Source: Ilex aquifolium (taxonomy: Eukaryota; Streptophyta; Magnoliopsida; Aquifoliales; Aquifoliaceae). Taken from it: 64,000 nucleotides of DNA. Positions 33,642-46,178 of the stretch are shown here, piece by piece. The stretch lies in assembly GCA_951799425.1 (NCBI GenBank), contig OX637394.1, positions 36,058,001 through 36,122,000 of the forward strand, given 5' to 3'. Made by a program: the position numbers and the translations under genes. The notes under the pieces were generated by a model. The model had not been told where the DNA came from and did no database searches. It worked only from the letters and a program-made list of their open reading frames with translations. Numbering within the stretch: the stretch's first letter is position 1; every line of letters begins with the position of its first letter.

Positions 33642-34934
33642 CTCCCCTTGTTGGAGAGCTAAAGAGAGACAAGTAGAATAGTTGATGGAGGCTTAGACTC
33701 CCACTCACATTGTAGATTTAGCTCATTTTCCTTGTATGAAGTCTTTATCTTAGAGATTAGTTTGGCTTTAGTCCAACATCTCTTGCTTGTTATAAAAGTA
33801 GTTTTATGCTTATGCTTTCATTTTACATGCATAGAAGAGAGATAGTTCATCTTTTGGTTGAGGAAGCAACCCTCCAATTCTTGGTTGAGGAAGCCACCCT
33901 CCAAATGTGACTAGCTTTCTTCTACTTTTATTGTTCATGCATTTCACTTCCATTGCTTGAGCTTCTTTCTTTCTTAGAAGAGTGAAACTCTTCCACTTTT
34001 CTAGAGCTTTACCAAAGCCGTGAAGGGTGGAACGTGATTCACCCATTCTTTGTTAAAGATTGGCTCCATGTTTGTTGTTACTTTATCTTTTAAGTTCTCT
34101 ACTTGGAGGGATGAGCATCACTCACTTTTCTAGCTTTACCCAAGCCATGAAGAGTGAGTAGTTTCTCATTCACTCTTTAGTAAGAGGAGAAGGGCATGTA
34201 TAAGTTATCCGGGAATCATATTTGTGCATTGTTTTTATGCTTAACGTTTATTTCTTCTTGTTATTGGATGATTGATTACATCTAGCAAAGCTAAGGTACT
34301 TTGTATAACTGTGGGCTCTTTCTATGACACGAATGACTCTTGCATAGAAAGACTCATCATTTCAAGGCAAGTACCCCGGCTAGATCCTCTTGACTACCCT
34401 TCAATCCTCCCCCTTATTGTACTTCATTTAAAGAATGGAATATTAATATCATGATTGGATGTCTTGTAGAAACACTTGCTTGTTTGTAGAAGGGTTAAGT
34501 CTCGGCACAGGCAATTCTTGTAAACTTCTAGAAAGACATCGGAATCATGTTCTTAATTCTCACAATCCATCTTTATCTTCCGATTAACTTGCTGTTGACA
34601 CGGGAGTTAATTGAGTTATCAAGCACAATTATGACAAACCGGATAACTAACTACATGTCCAGATCCTTGCACTAAAGAGTGACTCTTTTTAATTAGCACT
34701 TATCTCCTGTTTTGTTAAGAAAATCCTCTTGGAAAGAATCTTATATTCTGTCCAGGAAAACTCATATCTCACAGCAAATCTCAAGGGTTACAATCAATAG
34801 GTCTCTACCACTGCTTACTTCAGAAATATCAACAAAAGTTCCCTGTGGATTCGACTCCGGACTCAAACCGGATTATTACTACAGCTTGACCGCCTGCACT
34901 TGGGTGTACACATTTCAGATCAAGATCAAGTTTT

Positions 34935-34954
34935 TGGCGCCGTTGCCGGGGAAC
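34935..34954 (+). other. Primer-binding site of element E (Athila type)
   Basis: TGGCGCCGTTGCCGGGGAAC, six bases after the LTR. It is complementary to the 3' end of plant tRNA-Asp, the known Athila primer. Confidence 0.94.
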
Positions 34955-35064
34955 CTTTAAAAGGTGTTTTAAGGTAAAAGGTGTTTTAAGGTGAAAGGTA
35001 AAAAGACCTTTAACATTGTGTATATTCTTTGGTTTACTGTAAATAACTTTGTTTTATTTTCTTT

Positions 35065-36440
35065 ATGACTGAGGGCACTCCTCACTTCCAAAATTTGCCG
35101 GCAGAATCGTGTGAGTCCGTGAATCAGCCTGAACCAAATTCACCTAGATCAGTAACAGACTCTTGTGAGGGTAGTATGGCAAATAATGAAAGAAATGGAG
35201 AAGTCCCTATGAGAGAGGAGGAGGTCCCTAACATCCGAACTTTGCGAGATTACTTAAATCCCACAAGAAATAGTGTCCCCTCTTGTTTTATTTTTCCTGA
35301 AAATGCTCCCCTCTTTACTGTAAAGTCGGGGACAGTGCAGTTATTACCCGTGTTTCATGGATTGGATGCAGAAAATCCATATCTGCATATAAAAGATTTT
35401 GAGGAAGTGTGTGGAACATTTCAAGACAATTCTGAATTGGCCAAGATGAAACTGTTTTCTTTCTCCTTGAGGGATAGAGCCAAACAATGGTTAAATTCTT
35501 TAAAAGCTTTTTCAATACCCAATTGGCAAGCATTACAAAATGAATTTTTTAGAAAGTTTTTTCCTCTACACCGCACAAATGCACTAAAAAGGCAAATCAT
35601 GAATTTTACGGTTAAAGAAGGAGAAACTTTTTATCAAAGTTGGGAGTGATTCAAAGATCTGCTCCAATCCTGCCCACATCATGCTTTTGAAAATTGGACT
35701 TTGGTAGGATTTTTCTATGACTCCTTACCCTCTAGACTACGTCAGTTTGTCGAAATGATGGCCCAAGGAGAATTCATGGGAAAAAGTCCGGAGGAGGCAT
35801 TCAATTTTTTCGACACCATATCTGACAGTTCTCAGATGTGGGACTCAGCCTCCCCTACCACTGTAGAAGCCAGACCATCTACTTCCCAAGGAGGAAAATA
35901 TGTCTTGAGAGAGGATGATGACTTGAGAGCAAAAATGTCCGCATTGTCTCGAAAGCTTGAAGTTTTAGAGATGAAGAAAGTCCATCAAGTTGATGTTAGC
36001 CCTTCCACCAAGCAAGTGTGTGGAATCTGTGCGCTAACAGGACACCCTACTGGGGAGTGTCCCACCATCCCAACATTCAAAGAAGTCTTGTTGGAACAAA
36101 CACATGCAGTTTCCAACTTCAACAAGCCCTACTCCAACCCATATTCTGAAACATACAATCCAGGGTGGCGAAACCACCCTAACTTCGGTTGGAAGAACAC
36201 ACAACCAATACTTATGAACCAACAACAAGGGCCATACCCATCACCCCAAGGACCTCCTGCATATCAACCATATCAACCACCACAAAAGAGGAACCTTGAT
36301 GACACACTGAATCAGTTCATGCAAAGCCAAATAAATTATAACAATAATTCCACACAGGCTTTCACTGATTTCAAAACCCAGACCACTCAATCTTTTGAGG
36401 ATCTTAAAAGCCATATCCAAAAGTTGACTCAATCCATGGT
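35065..36440 (+). pseudogene. Element E Gag (N-terminal and knuckle part), one nonsense codon, cut by F
   Basis: Athila Gag starts at the ATG at 35065, 110 bases after the primer-binding site. An acidic N-terminal linker (residues 1-70) is followed by a capsid-like domain (about 85-230; FSFSLRDRAKQWLNSLKAF, FRKFFP, then SLPSRLRQFVEMMAQGEF). Next come the SQGGKYVLREDDD segment and a zinc knuckle CGICALTGHPTGEC (CX2CX4HX4C), then an Asn/Gln/Pro-rich tail and DTLNQFMQSQ. A single TGA at 35647-35649, where Arg is usual (CGA), is the only break before element F interrupts at 36441. The frame resumes at 43427. Confidence 0.92.
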
Positions 36441-38433
36441 TGATTAGCACATAACAATGACATGTATGGTGTGCTAATGTGCTTTTGTTTCACCTTTTTT
36501 GTCAATAAATGGGAGTGTTTTGGTTTTGATTGTGGCTTGATGGAATTTTGGGTGAATGCATGTAAAATGATGTAAATGACATGATTTAAACCCCCATGGT
36601 GTTATATGAGGCTAATGGAGTGTATGGGGTAGCTTTAAGGATGGTTTGGAGGGGAAAGAAATCCAATTTTTGCTCACAGTCTGAAAACCTTCCGGAAGGT
36701 GTATGTCGGCCTTCCGGAAGGTTTCGCTAAAAACCCTGGATGCCTTGTTCACAGCTAATACCTTCCGGAAGGTTTTGTCCACTGGAATGAACCTTCCGGA
36801 AGATTTTAGCTACTGGAGTAAAACCTTCCGGAAGGACTTGTCTACTGGAATGGTCCTTCCGGAAGGTTTTGCCTTGGGTTTCTTTTTGACTGCCAAAATC
36901 TTCCGGAAGGTTTTGTTTTCTGGAATGAACCTTCCGGAAGGTTTTGGCTACTGGAATGAACCTTCCGGAAGATTTTTTTTTGCTACTGATGTCGACCTTC
37001 CGGAAGTTCTTGCATTTGATTCTTTTCATTTAACTGTTCTTTCAGCGACCTTCCGGTAGGTGTATGTCGACCTTCCGGAAGGTTTTTGCACTTTTCTCCA
37101 GACAGCCTGTAACTCAACTTTGCGGCTTGGAGGGTCCCACATGCACTTCTCCTACATGCTTTCTGACATCCCTTACACATCCTGGAGCCTCCCTCACCCC
37201 TGCATTGATTTGGATGAGTCTTGATAATTAATGAAGAGAGAGAAGAAGAAGGAAGCTGGGTGGGCAGACAGCTCTGCCTCACCCCCTGTCCAGCCCATGT
37301 TGCTGCACCCCTAGTGATGGAGATCAACTCTGTAGACCTCCCTCTCTCTCCAGGCGCGTTTTGGGGGGAAAGCAAGAGTCTCCTTGGGGTGGTATTCATT
37401 GATGATGTATGGGAGGATATAGTTTTAGAGAGGGGGGGCTACCTAAGCTGAGGATTAGATATAGAAAGCTCCAAGGGGGAAGATGATGAATAGTGCTCAA
37501 AGTGACGTTTTTGCATTTTTCTTCCACTCTTTCACTTGTAGTTTAATGTAAGAACCTTGTAAGCTTCATTTATTGTCTTTAATGTCATTCTTTTCAAGTT
37601 TATTTCAAGTTTACTTTCATGTTCTTCATTTCACCATTGTTATTTAAGTTTTCTTCATTTCAAGCTTTTATATTGGGTATTGCATATTTTTCCTTCATAG
37701 CTTTAGATTTCTTGTTGTAAGTTAAGTTACATGCTCCATTTCCCTTCCATGTCCATTTCCTTTATGCTTGTCTTGCATTGTTAATATGAGTAGCTAGAAT
37801 TTAAGTTGGTTACTCCAAGGGAAAATTCCTCTTGGGAATACCATTTTCAACTCTTCTTCATTCCTCCCTTTAGAGTCAAATGGTTCGGTTTGACGGGGTT
37901 GAGAGTGGATGAGTTGGTGAGCCTTTGATATTCCGTAGGCCTAGTCACGGTTTATGCTTAGATGCTCACCAATCTCGTCCCTAGCTTCCCCCGAATCAAT
38001 CGTTCATTCATGCTCAATCGGAGGAAGGCTTTGAGTTGATTTGGTATTCCCATTGGAATGAACCCTTTGGATTAGCCAACACTTGTTTTATTTGCATTTT
38101 CATTTACAAACCAAACACAAAACTCAAACAAAAGATTTACATTTTCTTTTCACTTTTGCAAAATCGCTTTCACAAAACTCCATTTCCTTCCCTGAGGAGA
38201 CGACCTTGGAATATTTTCCAAGTAAAACACACGACCACAAAAGACTCCTTTCGATTGGGGAGCATTTTTGTGCATACATATCCCATATTTACATCTTCCC
38301 ATTTCCCTTTCCTCATTGCCCTTTCTTTTGACACTATCTCTAGGGGAAGAAACTCTTCTCCCCCGTCCATACATTGCATACATTGAGGGATAGTAATTAG
38401 GGGTTAGGAAATACATCGTTTTTGTGACAATCA
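36441..38433 (+). mobile_element. 5' LTR of element F
   Basis: A 1993-bp LTR, TGATTAGCACATAACAATG to ...TGTGACAATCA. U3 carries 12 CCTTCCGGAAGG-type palindromes. The second half from about 37438 is almost identical to LTR G. Confidence 0.95.
36689..37083. repeat. CCTTCCGGAAGG palindrome array in F 5' LTR
   Basis: Twelve copies, eleven with an intact TTCCGGAA core, separated by 10 to about 30 bases of ACTGGAATGAA-like spacer. The array happens to stay open on both strands for about 100 codons, which I take as a by-product of the repeat. Confidence 0.95.
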
Positions 38434-38436
38434 TTT

Positions 38437-38456
38437 TGCCGCCGTTGCCGGGGAAG
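38437..38456 (+). other. Primer-binding site of element F
   Basis: TGCCGCCGTTGCCGGGGAAG, one base different from the Athila consensus in the first seven positions (TGCCGCC for TGGCGCC). Confidence 0.9.
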
Positions 38457-38565
38457 GTTAAGCGTCGAGTTCGAGGGTGATTTTGGGATGGCATAAGGTA
38501 AGTCTTGTGATTTTCATCACGGGCCAAGGTATGTCGTCTAACTTGTAAATATTTTGTTTTATATA

Positions 38566-39395
38566 ATGTCTTATAATTATTATGAAAATGTATCAAATGC
38601 CCCTTATTATGAAAATGTGTGTGAGATTTGTGATGACCTTGGGCTCATCTCTTGTATGTGCCAAATAAATTATCCGGTTCAAGACTTTGCATGCGAAACT
38701 TTTACCCCAACCATTATGTTTCACCGAGTTATCCGAGTTATGGTTGGGAGAATGAACCTTATAATTTTCCATCCAATCTCACACCACCAAATGAATTTTG
38801 CCATTATCCAACGTATGAGGACTTAACCGAACAAGCATTGGAAAATACTTTTTGCGAGTTTATGCAATGCCAATTGGAATTCAATGCCCAATTAGGCGAG
38901 TTTATGCAAAGCCAAATGGAATTCAATGCCCAAATAACTCAACAACTTGATACATTGACTAATGCTATAATTGTTATGCATGAAGAACAACACCTTGAGC
39001 ATAATCAATGTATTGAGAATGATCCCCCCATTGAAATGCATATTGATGTTGAATCTCCCACCACTCTAGATTGTGAAACATTTAATGAAGTTATTATCTC
39101 ACATGAGGCTAATGAGCCCAAGGTCATTTTTTCATCTTTGAGTGGTGTTGAGATTCACATTTCTCAACTTGGGGAGGGCATTGAAATGGAGTCAAGTGTT
39201 CTTAATGAGAAATTGCATATTCCATTTGTTGCATTGCATAAACTCGCATACATCTTGGTTCAGTTGAGATTTTTGAATTATTATCCCTTGTATGGTTGGA
39301 TAGATTGGATAGAAAGGGCATTTATACAACACAAAAATTTTAAAATCAAAAAAATTCATGGGCGCAAGGTCATATCCGAATTGAAGTCGGATTGA
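38566..39395 (+). pseudogene. Gag-like mini-ORF of element F (knuckle and tail only), one frameshift
   Basis: Starts at ATG 38566. The first 45 codons contain C-EIC-like spacing (CEICDDLGLISCMC) that parallels the Gag zinc knuckle. A 1-nt frame change near 38690-38700 leads into a frame that stays open to 39395. That frame has a Tyr/Pro-rich segment (SPSYPSYGWENEPYNF), then EFMQCQLEFNAQ and EFMQSQMEFNAQ, resembling the C-terminal Gag tail of E (NQFMQSQINYNN). The remaining 150 residues, Glu-rich and ending in a Lys/Ile-rich tail, are not recognised. The capsid-like domain is absent. It may be an adaptor that lets F RNA enter particles of a partner, but that is inference. Confidence 0.6.
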
Positions 39396-41418
39396 TATGA
39401 GCCATTTTTGCTTTGTTTCGATGTATATAGTAGTTAGATTTCTTTTAACTGTTAGATTTTTCTTTTCTTGATGTTGTAGTGTAGAAGTTGTTTACCTCTC
39501 CCTAATTTGGACTCATTTCATTTTGAGCATCATCATAGACAAACTCATTTAATATCATGTTTTAGTCTAAGTTGGGGGGTGTAAACAAGCTTTTTGTGTT
39601 TTATTAATGTACATAGAAAAAAAAAAAAAGGGGGTATCTCATTTCCCAATTTACTTTCGTTTTTCTCATTTGCATGATTCATTGTGCATTGAGGACAATG
39701 CATGGTTTAAGTTGGGGGGTGAGATGCACCATTTACATTTTCCACCACTTTTTGTATAGAATAAGTTGGAAATGTGAAAATTTTAAAAAAAAAATTTTGG
39801 AACATTTTTGTGAAAAATATTCAATATTGAACTATATTCCTCTATCTTAGTTGTTATGGGATTTGTGAATTGCTTGATCTTCATTTTGAACTTTGAATAC
39901 ATCAGCACATTATAGAAGTTTATCCTATTGCCAAGAGTATCACATATGTGTTTTCTTTCAAACTTAACCATAGTGCACCATGAACTTGTAATTTTGGTAA
40001 TTTACGGATTGAGTTCACATTTTAGTGCTTGACATGAATAGTGGAGATGAGTAAGAACCCATGTGAGCTTTAGTGCCAATTCTTGTTGGAGGGAACTTAC
40101 ATGTACTCAAGGAACAATTTTTCAAATTTCACATTTGTTCAATAATCTCATTATGCTTGTTTTGGTTAGGTGCATTTGGGTAGTTAATTGACTTTGTCTT
40201 GATATGTACAATGCTCTCCCATGCCTATCTAGAGATGATCTTAGGCCATTTTTTGAATGCTTTGAGCCTTTGCCTTTTTCTTGTGAAAAGTTTATCCCTA
40301 GTGCCGTGATTGAGCCTAATTGAATTCATTTCTATGCCATACATTTGACCAAGCCAATGAAAATGATAAATATCTACCTTACCTTGGTTGTTCCTAGAGC
40401 GGGATATGATTTGATCGTAAAAGAAAATGAAGTATGGTGTGGAAACTCAAACAAAAGGGATAAATGATGTTGAAACTCAAAAGAGTTGAATGGAAAAAGA
40501 ATGAAAATCCAAGAAAAGGAAAAAAAGGGGTGAAAGAAGAAAAGAAAGAGAAAAAGAAAAGGAAAATGTTAAAGAAAAAAAGAAACAAAGAGTGTGGTGA
40601 TGGTGTTAGCCTAGAAATCCCATAAAAGGGAGATCTTTTTGAAATAAAGGTCATTCACTCGGAACAACCCTCTTTGTTATCCTATATCCTTCATTTTGCC
40701 TACCTCAATATCACCCCAAGGTCTCATTACAACCCATGAAAGTCCTAAATAATCTAGAGAAAGCATGGGGGATGCATACTTTGAAAAGAACAAGAGAAGT
40801 TGGTTTTGCTATCAAATGCCCTAGCATTCCCTTCATGAGATTATGCCAAGGTTGTTTCATTTTTATGCATACTTCATTTTTGGATTATATGTGATCTTAT
40901 TTCGTTTTGAGCACAAGATTCCATCTCATATATACACATGGAGAGCATGCCAAGATAACTTGAGTGTGATTCATTGCGAGAGACACCCTTGGTGAGTTTG
41001 CATCGAAGCTTAATTTGGATAGCCAAAGTGAATGTGAATTCCGTTGTGTAAATGTTTAAATTACATGTTCATTTCACACACATACGAGTTTGAAAATGAA
41101 TGTGTATGTGGATACTCTAGAATAGCATTTAAGGCTATGATGTGTTTTATGTGTGATTAGTTCGGGTGTTCGGATCAAGTTATTGTTGACATCCCATTGC
41201 TAATTAAGATAAGTGAATATATTTCAAATATTGGATACAAGGAAAAGAAGTTTGTAGGTACCTTCACTGAAAACCTTCACGAGACAAAACTCGTCCACTA
41301 GAGATCACCTAGGGGTTTAAAGGCTTATTGCATGTGCTAAATGCAATTGCGGAATTAGTATAAATTTATTTTGTTTGCTTGCTTTTTATATTTTGTTTGC
41401 TAGGGACTAGCAAAACTT
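39396..41418 (+). other. 3' untranslated region of F (region X)
   Basis: Non-coding. It begins with two AAGTTGGGGGGT tracts (39570 and 39710), then sequence homologous to D 59240-61020 (opposite strand) and more distantly to B and E. It ends with a CTAGGGACTAG inverted motif and the polypurine tract. Confidence 0.75.
39687..39721 (+). other. Post-coding conserved block with polypurine-like tract (F)
   Basis: ATTGAGGACAATG, CATGGTTT, AAGTTGGGGGGT. It is the same block as in B, D and E, but here it follows the mini-ORF. A second AAGTTGGGGGGTG copy lies 140 bases upstream (39570-39582). Confidence 0.7.
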
Positions 41419-41431
41419 AAGTTGGGGGGTG
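41419..41431 (+). other. Polypurine tract of element F
   Basis: AAGTTGGGGGGTG immediately before the 3' LTR. Confidence 0.93.
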
Positions 41432-43426
41432 TGATTAGCACATAACAATGACATGTATGGTGTGCTAATGTGCTTTTGTTTCACCTTTTTTGTCAATAAA
41501 TGGGAGTGTTTTGGTTTTGATTGTGGCTTGATGGAATTTTGGGTGAATGCATGTAAAATGATGTAAATGACATGATTTAAACCCCCATGGTGTTATATGA
41601 GGCTAATGGAGTGTATGGGGGTAGCTTTAAGGATGGTTTGGAGGGGAAAGAAATCCAATTTTTGCTCACAATCTGAAAACCTTCCGGAAGGTATATGTCG
41701 GCCTTCCGGAAGGTTTTGCTAAAAACCCTGGATGCCTTGTTCACAGCTAATACCTTCCGGAAGGTTTTGTCCACTGGAATGAACCTTCCGGAAGATTTTA
41801 GCTACTGGAGTAAAACCTTCCGGAAGGACTTGTCTACTGGAATGGTCCTTTCGGAAGGTTTTGCCTTGGGTTTCTTTTTGACTGCCAAAATCTTCCGGAA
41901 GGTTTTGTTTTCTGGAATGAACTTTCCGGAAGGTTTTGGCTACTGGAATGAACCTTCCGGAAGATTTTTTTTTGCTACTGATGTCGACCTTCCGGAAGTT
42001 CTTGCATTTGATTCTTTTCATTTAACTGTTCTTTCAGCGACCTTCCGGTAGGTGTATGTCGACCTTCCGGAAGGTTTTTGCACTTTTCTCCAGACAGCCT
42101 GTAACTCAACTTTGCGGTTTTTAGGGTCCCACATGCACTTCTCCTACATGCTTCCTGACATCCCTTACACATCCTGGAGCCTCCCTCACCCCTGCATTGA
42201 TTTGGATGAGTCTTGATAATTAATGAAGAGAGAGAAGAAGAAGGAAGCTGGGTGGGCAGACAGCTCTGCCTCACCCCCTGTCCAGCCCATGTTGCTGCAC
42301 CCCTAGTGATGGAGATCAACTCTGTAGACCTCCCTCTCTCTCCAGGCGCGTTTTGGGGGGAAAACAAGAGTCTCCTTGGGGTGGTATTCATTGATGATGT
42401 ATGGGAGGATATAGTTTTAGAGAGGGGGGGCTACCTAAGCTGAGGATTAGATATAGAAAGCTCCAAGGGGGAAGATGATGAATAGTGCTCAAAGTGACGT
42501 TTTTGCATTTTTCTTCCACTCTTTCACTTGTAGTTTAATGTAAGAACCTTGTAAGCTTCATTTATTGTCTTTAATGTCATTCCTTTCAAGTTTATTGCAA
42601 GTTTACTTTCATGTTCTTCATTTCACCATTGTTATTTAAGTTTTCTTCATTTCAAGCTTTTATATTGGGTATTGCATATTTTTCCTTCATAGCTTTAGAT
42701 TTCTTGTTGTAAGTTAAGTTACATGCTCCATTTCCCTTCCATGTCCATTTCCTTTATGCTTGTCTTGCATTGTTAATATGAGTAGCTAGAATTTAAGTTG
42801 GTTACTCCAAGGGAAAATTCCTCTTGGGAATACCATTTTCAACTCTTCTTCATTCCTCCCTTTAGAGTCAAATGGTTCGGTTTGACGGGGTTGAGAGTGG
42901 ATGAGTTGGTGAGCCTTTGATATTCCGTAGGCCTAGTCACGGTTTATGCTTAGATGCTCACCAATCTCGTCCCTAGCTTCCCCCGAATCAATCGTTCATT
43001 CATGCTCAATCGGAGGAAGGCTTTGAGTTGATTTGGTATTCCCATTGGAATGAACCCTTTGGATTAGCCAACACTTGCTTTATTTGCATTTTCATTTACA
43101 AACCAAACACAAAACTCAAACAAAAGATTTTACATTTTCTTTTCACTTTTGCAAAATCACTTTCACAAAACTCCATTTCCTTCCCTGAGGAGACGACCTT
43201 GGAATATTTTCCAAGTAAAACACACGACCACAAAAGACTCCTTTCGATTGGGGAGCATTTTTGTGCATACATATCCCATATTTACATCTTCCCATTTCCC
43301 TTTCCTCATTGCCCTTTCTTTTGACACTATCCCTAGGGGAAGAAACTCTTCTCCCCCGTCCATACATTGCATACATTGAGGGATAGTAATTAGGGGTTAG
43401 GAAAGACATCGTTTTTGTGGCAATCA
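41432..43426 (+). mobile_element. 3' LTR of element F
   Basis: A 1995-bp partner of 36441-38433. The palindrome array at 41681-42075 has the same number and order of copies, with two extra decayed cores (TTTCGGAA, and AACTTTCCGGAAGG). Confidence 0.95.
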
Positions 43427-44283
43427 ATGGCCATACACGAAAAGGGCAAGTTTCATGCCCAAACAAACAACCACAAGGCCAATTCCATGTAGGGAACCCT
43501 TCAACAACAGGAAACACCCAAGATCAAGCCCAAGTTGTCACGACACTAAGAAGTGGCAATGTAATTGACAAGACAATCAGATACATACTCATTCCCAAGC
43601 CAAGACCTGAGTCAAGCCCAGCCAATCCATCATCTGAACCTGAACCAATTGAGACTGAACTTGAGAAAGACCCTGAGCCTGTGATTGAACAAGAGCCAGA
43701 ACCTTCTAAAAAAAGGGAACCTTCGTATCCCATTCCGGCTCCGTTTCCTCATCGACTCAAAACCAAACAGAAAGTGAAAAATCAGCCTAAAATTTATGAG
43801 CTTTTTAAGCAAGTAAATATCAACATCCCACTTCTAGATGCAATCAAACAAGTTCCGTCTTATGCCAAGTTTCTAAAAGACTTGTGCACAATCAAGAGAA
43901 GCCAGAATGTCCAAAAGAGAGCTTTCCTAACGGAACAAGCTAGTGCTCTTCTGCAGCATAAAACCCTTCCAAAATACAAAGACCCAGGGTGTCCGACTAT
44001 CTCATATATCATTGGGAACTTCAGGATTGAACAAGCTTTGTTAGACCTTGGAGCCAGCGTTAATTTGCTACCCTACTCTGTCTATCAGCAGTTGGGTTTG
44101 GGTGAACTTAAACCCACTTGTGTCACACTCCAGTTGGCCGACAAATCTGTCAAAACCCCCATAGGGATTGTTGAAGATGTGCTTGTCCAAGTAGATAGTT
44201 TTGTCTTCCCTGTTGACTTCATTGTTCTGGATACTCAACCAGCAATAAATTCGGAGAACCAAATTCCCGTCATTCTTGGTCGG
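43427..44283 (+). pseudogene. Element E Gag tail and aspartic protease, cut by solo LTR
   Basis: Resumes the E coding region after F. The first codons are in one frame and a 1-nt change near 43455 shifts it. The Pro/Glu-rich linker (about 43570-43740), LFKQVNINIPLLDAIKQVPSYAKFLKD and the protease active site LLDLGASVNLLPYSVY (Asp codon at 44044) then read openly. The conserved VILGR end of the protease is cut exactly at 44283/44284 by a solo LTR and continues at 46179. Protease would process Gag-Pol. The DLGAS form of the active site is usual for Athila. Confidence 0.9.
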
Positions 44284-46173
44284 TGATTGATGGTAAAACG
44301 TTGTTGTATCCTAACCTCTCAACATCAACCCTCACCCTCAATGTGTGTATTGTATATGGATTATAATGATGGGGGAGTGTCACTCTCCCTCTGGATAATG
44401 CAAGAGATATAGGAGCAACAACAAATGTGATGTGAATGGAAATGTGATGAACAAAATAGATGGAATGAGATGCGGTGTGCACAAAAATGCTCCCCAATCG
44501 AAAGGAGTCTTTTGTGGTCGTGTTTTACTTGGAAAGTATTCCAAGGTCGTCTCCTCAGGGAAGGAAAGGGAGTTTGTGAAAGTGATTTTGCAAAAGTGAA
44601 AAGAAAGTGTAAAATCTTGTATTTGTGTTTTGTGGTTGTGTTTATGTATGGAAAATGCAAGAAAACAATGTTGGCTAATCCAAAGGAAGTCACTCCAATA
44701 GGACTACCATTTCAACTCCAATCCCTCCTTAACTCCGATAGAGCATGAATGAACAATTGATTCGGGGGAAGCTAGGGATGAGGTTGGTGATGATCTAAGA
44801 ATAAACCGTGACATGTCTACGGAATATCAAAGACACCAATTCATCCACTCTCAACCCCGTCAAACCGAACCATTGGACTCTTAAGGGAGGGAGGAGAATG
44901 AGTTAAAATGGAATCCCCAAGAGAAATTTTCCCTTGGATTTACCAACTTAAATCTAACTACTCATGGTAAAATGAAAGACAAGCATAATAATGTAAATGG
45001 ATATAATGAAGACATGAAGCATGAAGCATGAAACTTAACTTAAAGCAAGAAATCTTAAACTAAGGAGAAAAATATTCAATACCCATTTTAAGCTTGAAAA
45101 TGAAGAACTTGAGCAACAATGGTGAAATGTAAATGGTGTATTGAAACTTGCAAAGTACTTGACATAAATGAGATTAAAGACAATAAACAAAGCTTTAAAC
45201 AAGTCTTACAATAGATTACAAGGAAAATGATGGAAACAATTGCAAAAACGTAAATTTCTCACACTATGGCACTATTCATCTTCTTCTACATTGGAGCAAA
45301 AACTAAGCTTAGGTAGCCACCACCTTCAATGTGTGTTGAATGCTAAGTATATGGAGTGTGAAAGACTTCCCATTTCGTGCATGGTGGTCCCCCTAGCATG
45401 TGGTAGGTCTTACACAAAAGGGGGGGGGGGCTGAGTTGATTGGGTCTTGACAGGCTAGCCTGCAACCCCATATGGCAGCCCACTTCTCTCTCCTCTTCAT
45501 TCAATGCCAAGCCTCCTTAGTTTTCCAATAGGGTGTAGGAGGGATGTGGTTGTGTAAGAAAATGTTGGGGAGCAAGTGGGAGAAGAGTAGGTGGGACCCC
45601 CCAAGCCTTAAAGTTGAGTTACAGGCTGTTTTCGGCATTCTGGGCAATCAACTACCGGTAGCTCGGCGGTAGCAGCAACTCCAGAAACAATCGGCTACCG
45701 GTAGTCATGCGGTAGCTGTCTGCTCTGGACCAGTTGTCGTAGAATTGGCATAACTTTTGATCCAACCATCCGATTGAGCTGAAATTTGGACACAAAATAT
45801 AAGACACCCAGATCTACAACTTTCATGTTTTTCACTTTTTCAAATTCTGAGTAGATCATGGTCAAAATGGAGGAACTCAGAGGCAGTACTTCTAAACGAT
45901 GTGGCTGCTGATGCCCTTGTTCCCAAGCACCAATGCCTTCTTGATTTCTTCACTTTTAAGCCTCCAATTCTTCATGTATTGTGTCCATGCCTTCACCACA
46001 CATCCATCAAGGTTGCAATGTCCTAAAATCAATCATTTAAACTATAAAAGGTTGCAACATCAAAATATCAACATTATAGTTCAAAACGGCTAACTTCTAA
46101 ACACTTATATGCAAAAGTTGAGTTGAAATGCTTGCAATGAGGCCATGAAATATGCAATATTATGTGCTCATCA
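44284..46173 (-). mobile_element. Solo LTR, ACCGGT family, inside E protease
   Basis: A 1890-bp LTR with exact TSD GTCGG (44279-44283 and 46174-46178). On the minus strand it begins TGATGAGCACATAATATTGC. Palindromes CTACCGGTAG are at 45652 and 45695, with degenerate neighbours. It is homologous to 2338-4199 and G. Small open frames in it are chance. Confidence 0.95.
45652..45704. repeat. CTACCGGTAG palindromes in solo LTR
   Basis: Two exact copies (45652-45661 and 45695-45704) with GCGGTAGC half sites between and after them. Confidence 0.88.
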
Positions 46174-46178
46174 GTCGG

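Larger units (their letters stand above)
32993..34928 (+). mobile_element. 5' LTR of element E
   Basis: A 1936-bp LTR, TGATTAGCACTTAAAATTAG to ...ATCAAGATCA, followed two bases later by the primer-binding region. It contains nine CGTTCGAACG-type palindromes (33178-33539) and a TATA box at 33633. A 19-bp segment with one palindrome is present here but missing from the 3' LTR. Confidence 0.96.
36441..43426 (+). mobile_element. Element F: 7-kb non-autonomous Athila-related element inside E gag
   Basis: LTRs 36441-38433 and 41432-43426 differ at roughly 15 positions by eye, so F is younger than E. Flanks ATGGT (36436-36440) and ATGGC (43427-43431) match 4/5. It has a primer-binding site and polypurine tract but no protease, RT or integrase. 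The only coding region is a short Gag-like ORF (38566-39395). LTR palindromes and the 3' untranslated region match element D, which is therefore the likely autonomous partner family. Confidence 0.94.

Noticed and set aside
34935-34954. Similarity to the 3' end of a tRNA
   Set aside because: It is the primer-binding site only; no tRNA cloverleaf is present.
36703-37059. Open frame of about 119 codons (+) and 101 codons (-) through the F LTR palindrome array, repeated at 41695-42051
   Set aside because: The palindromic repeat lacks stop triplets on either strand in some frames; the frames are by-products of the array and have no protein pattern.
36689-37083. CRISPR-like look of the palindrome arrays
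   Set aside because: Repeats are 10-12 bp with uneven spacers and lie inside plant LTRs; no cas genes, and the context is eukaryotic.
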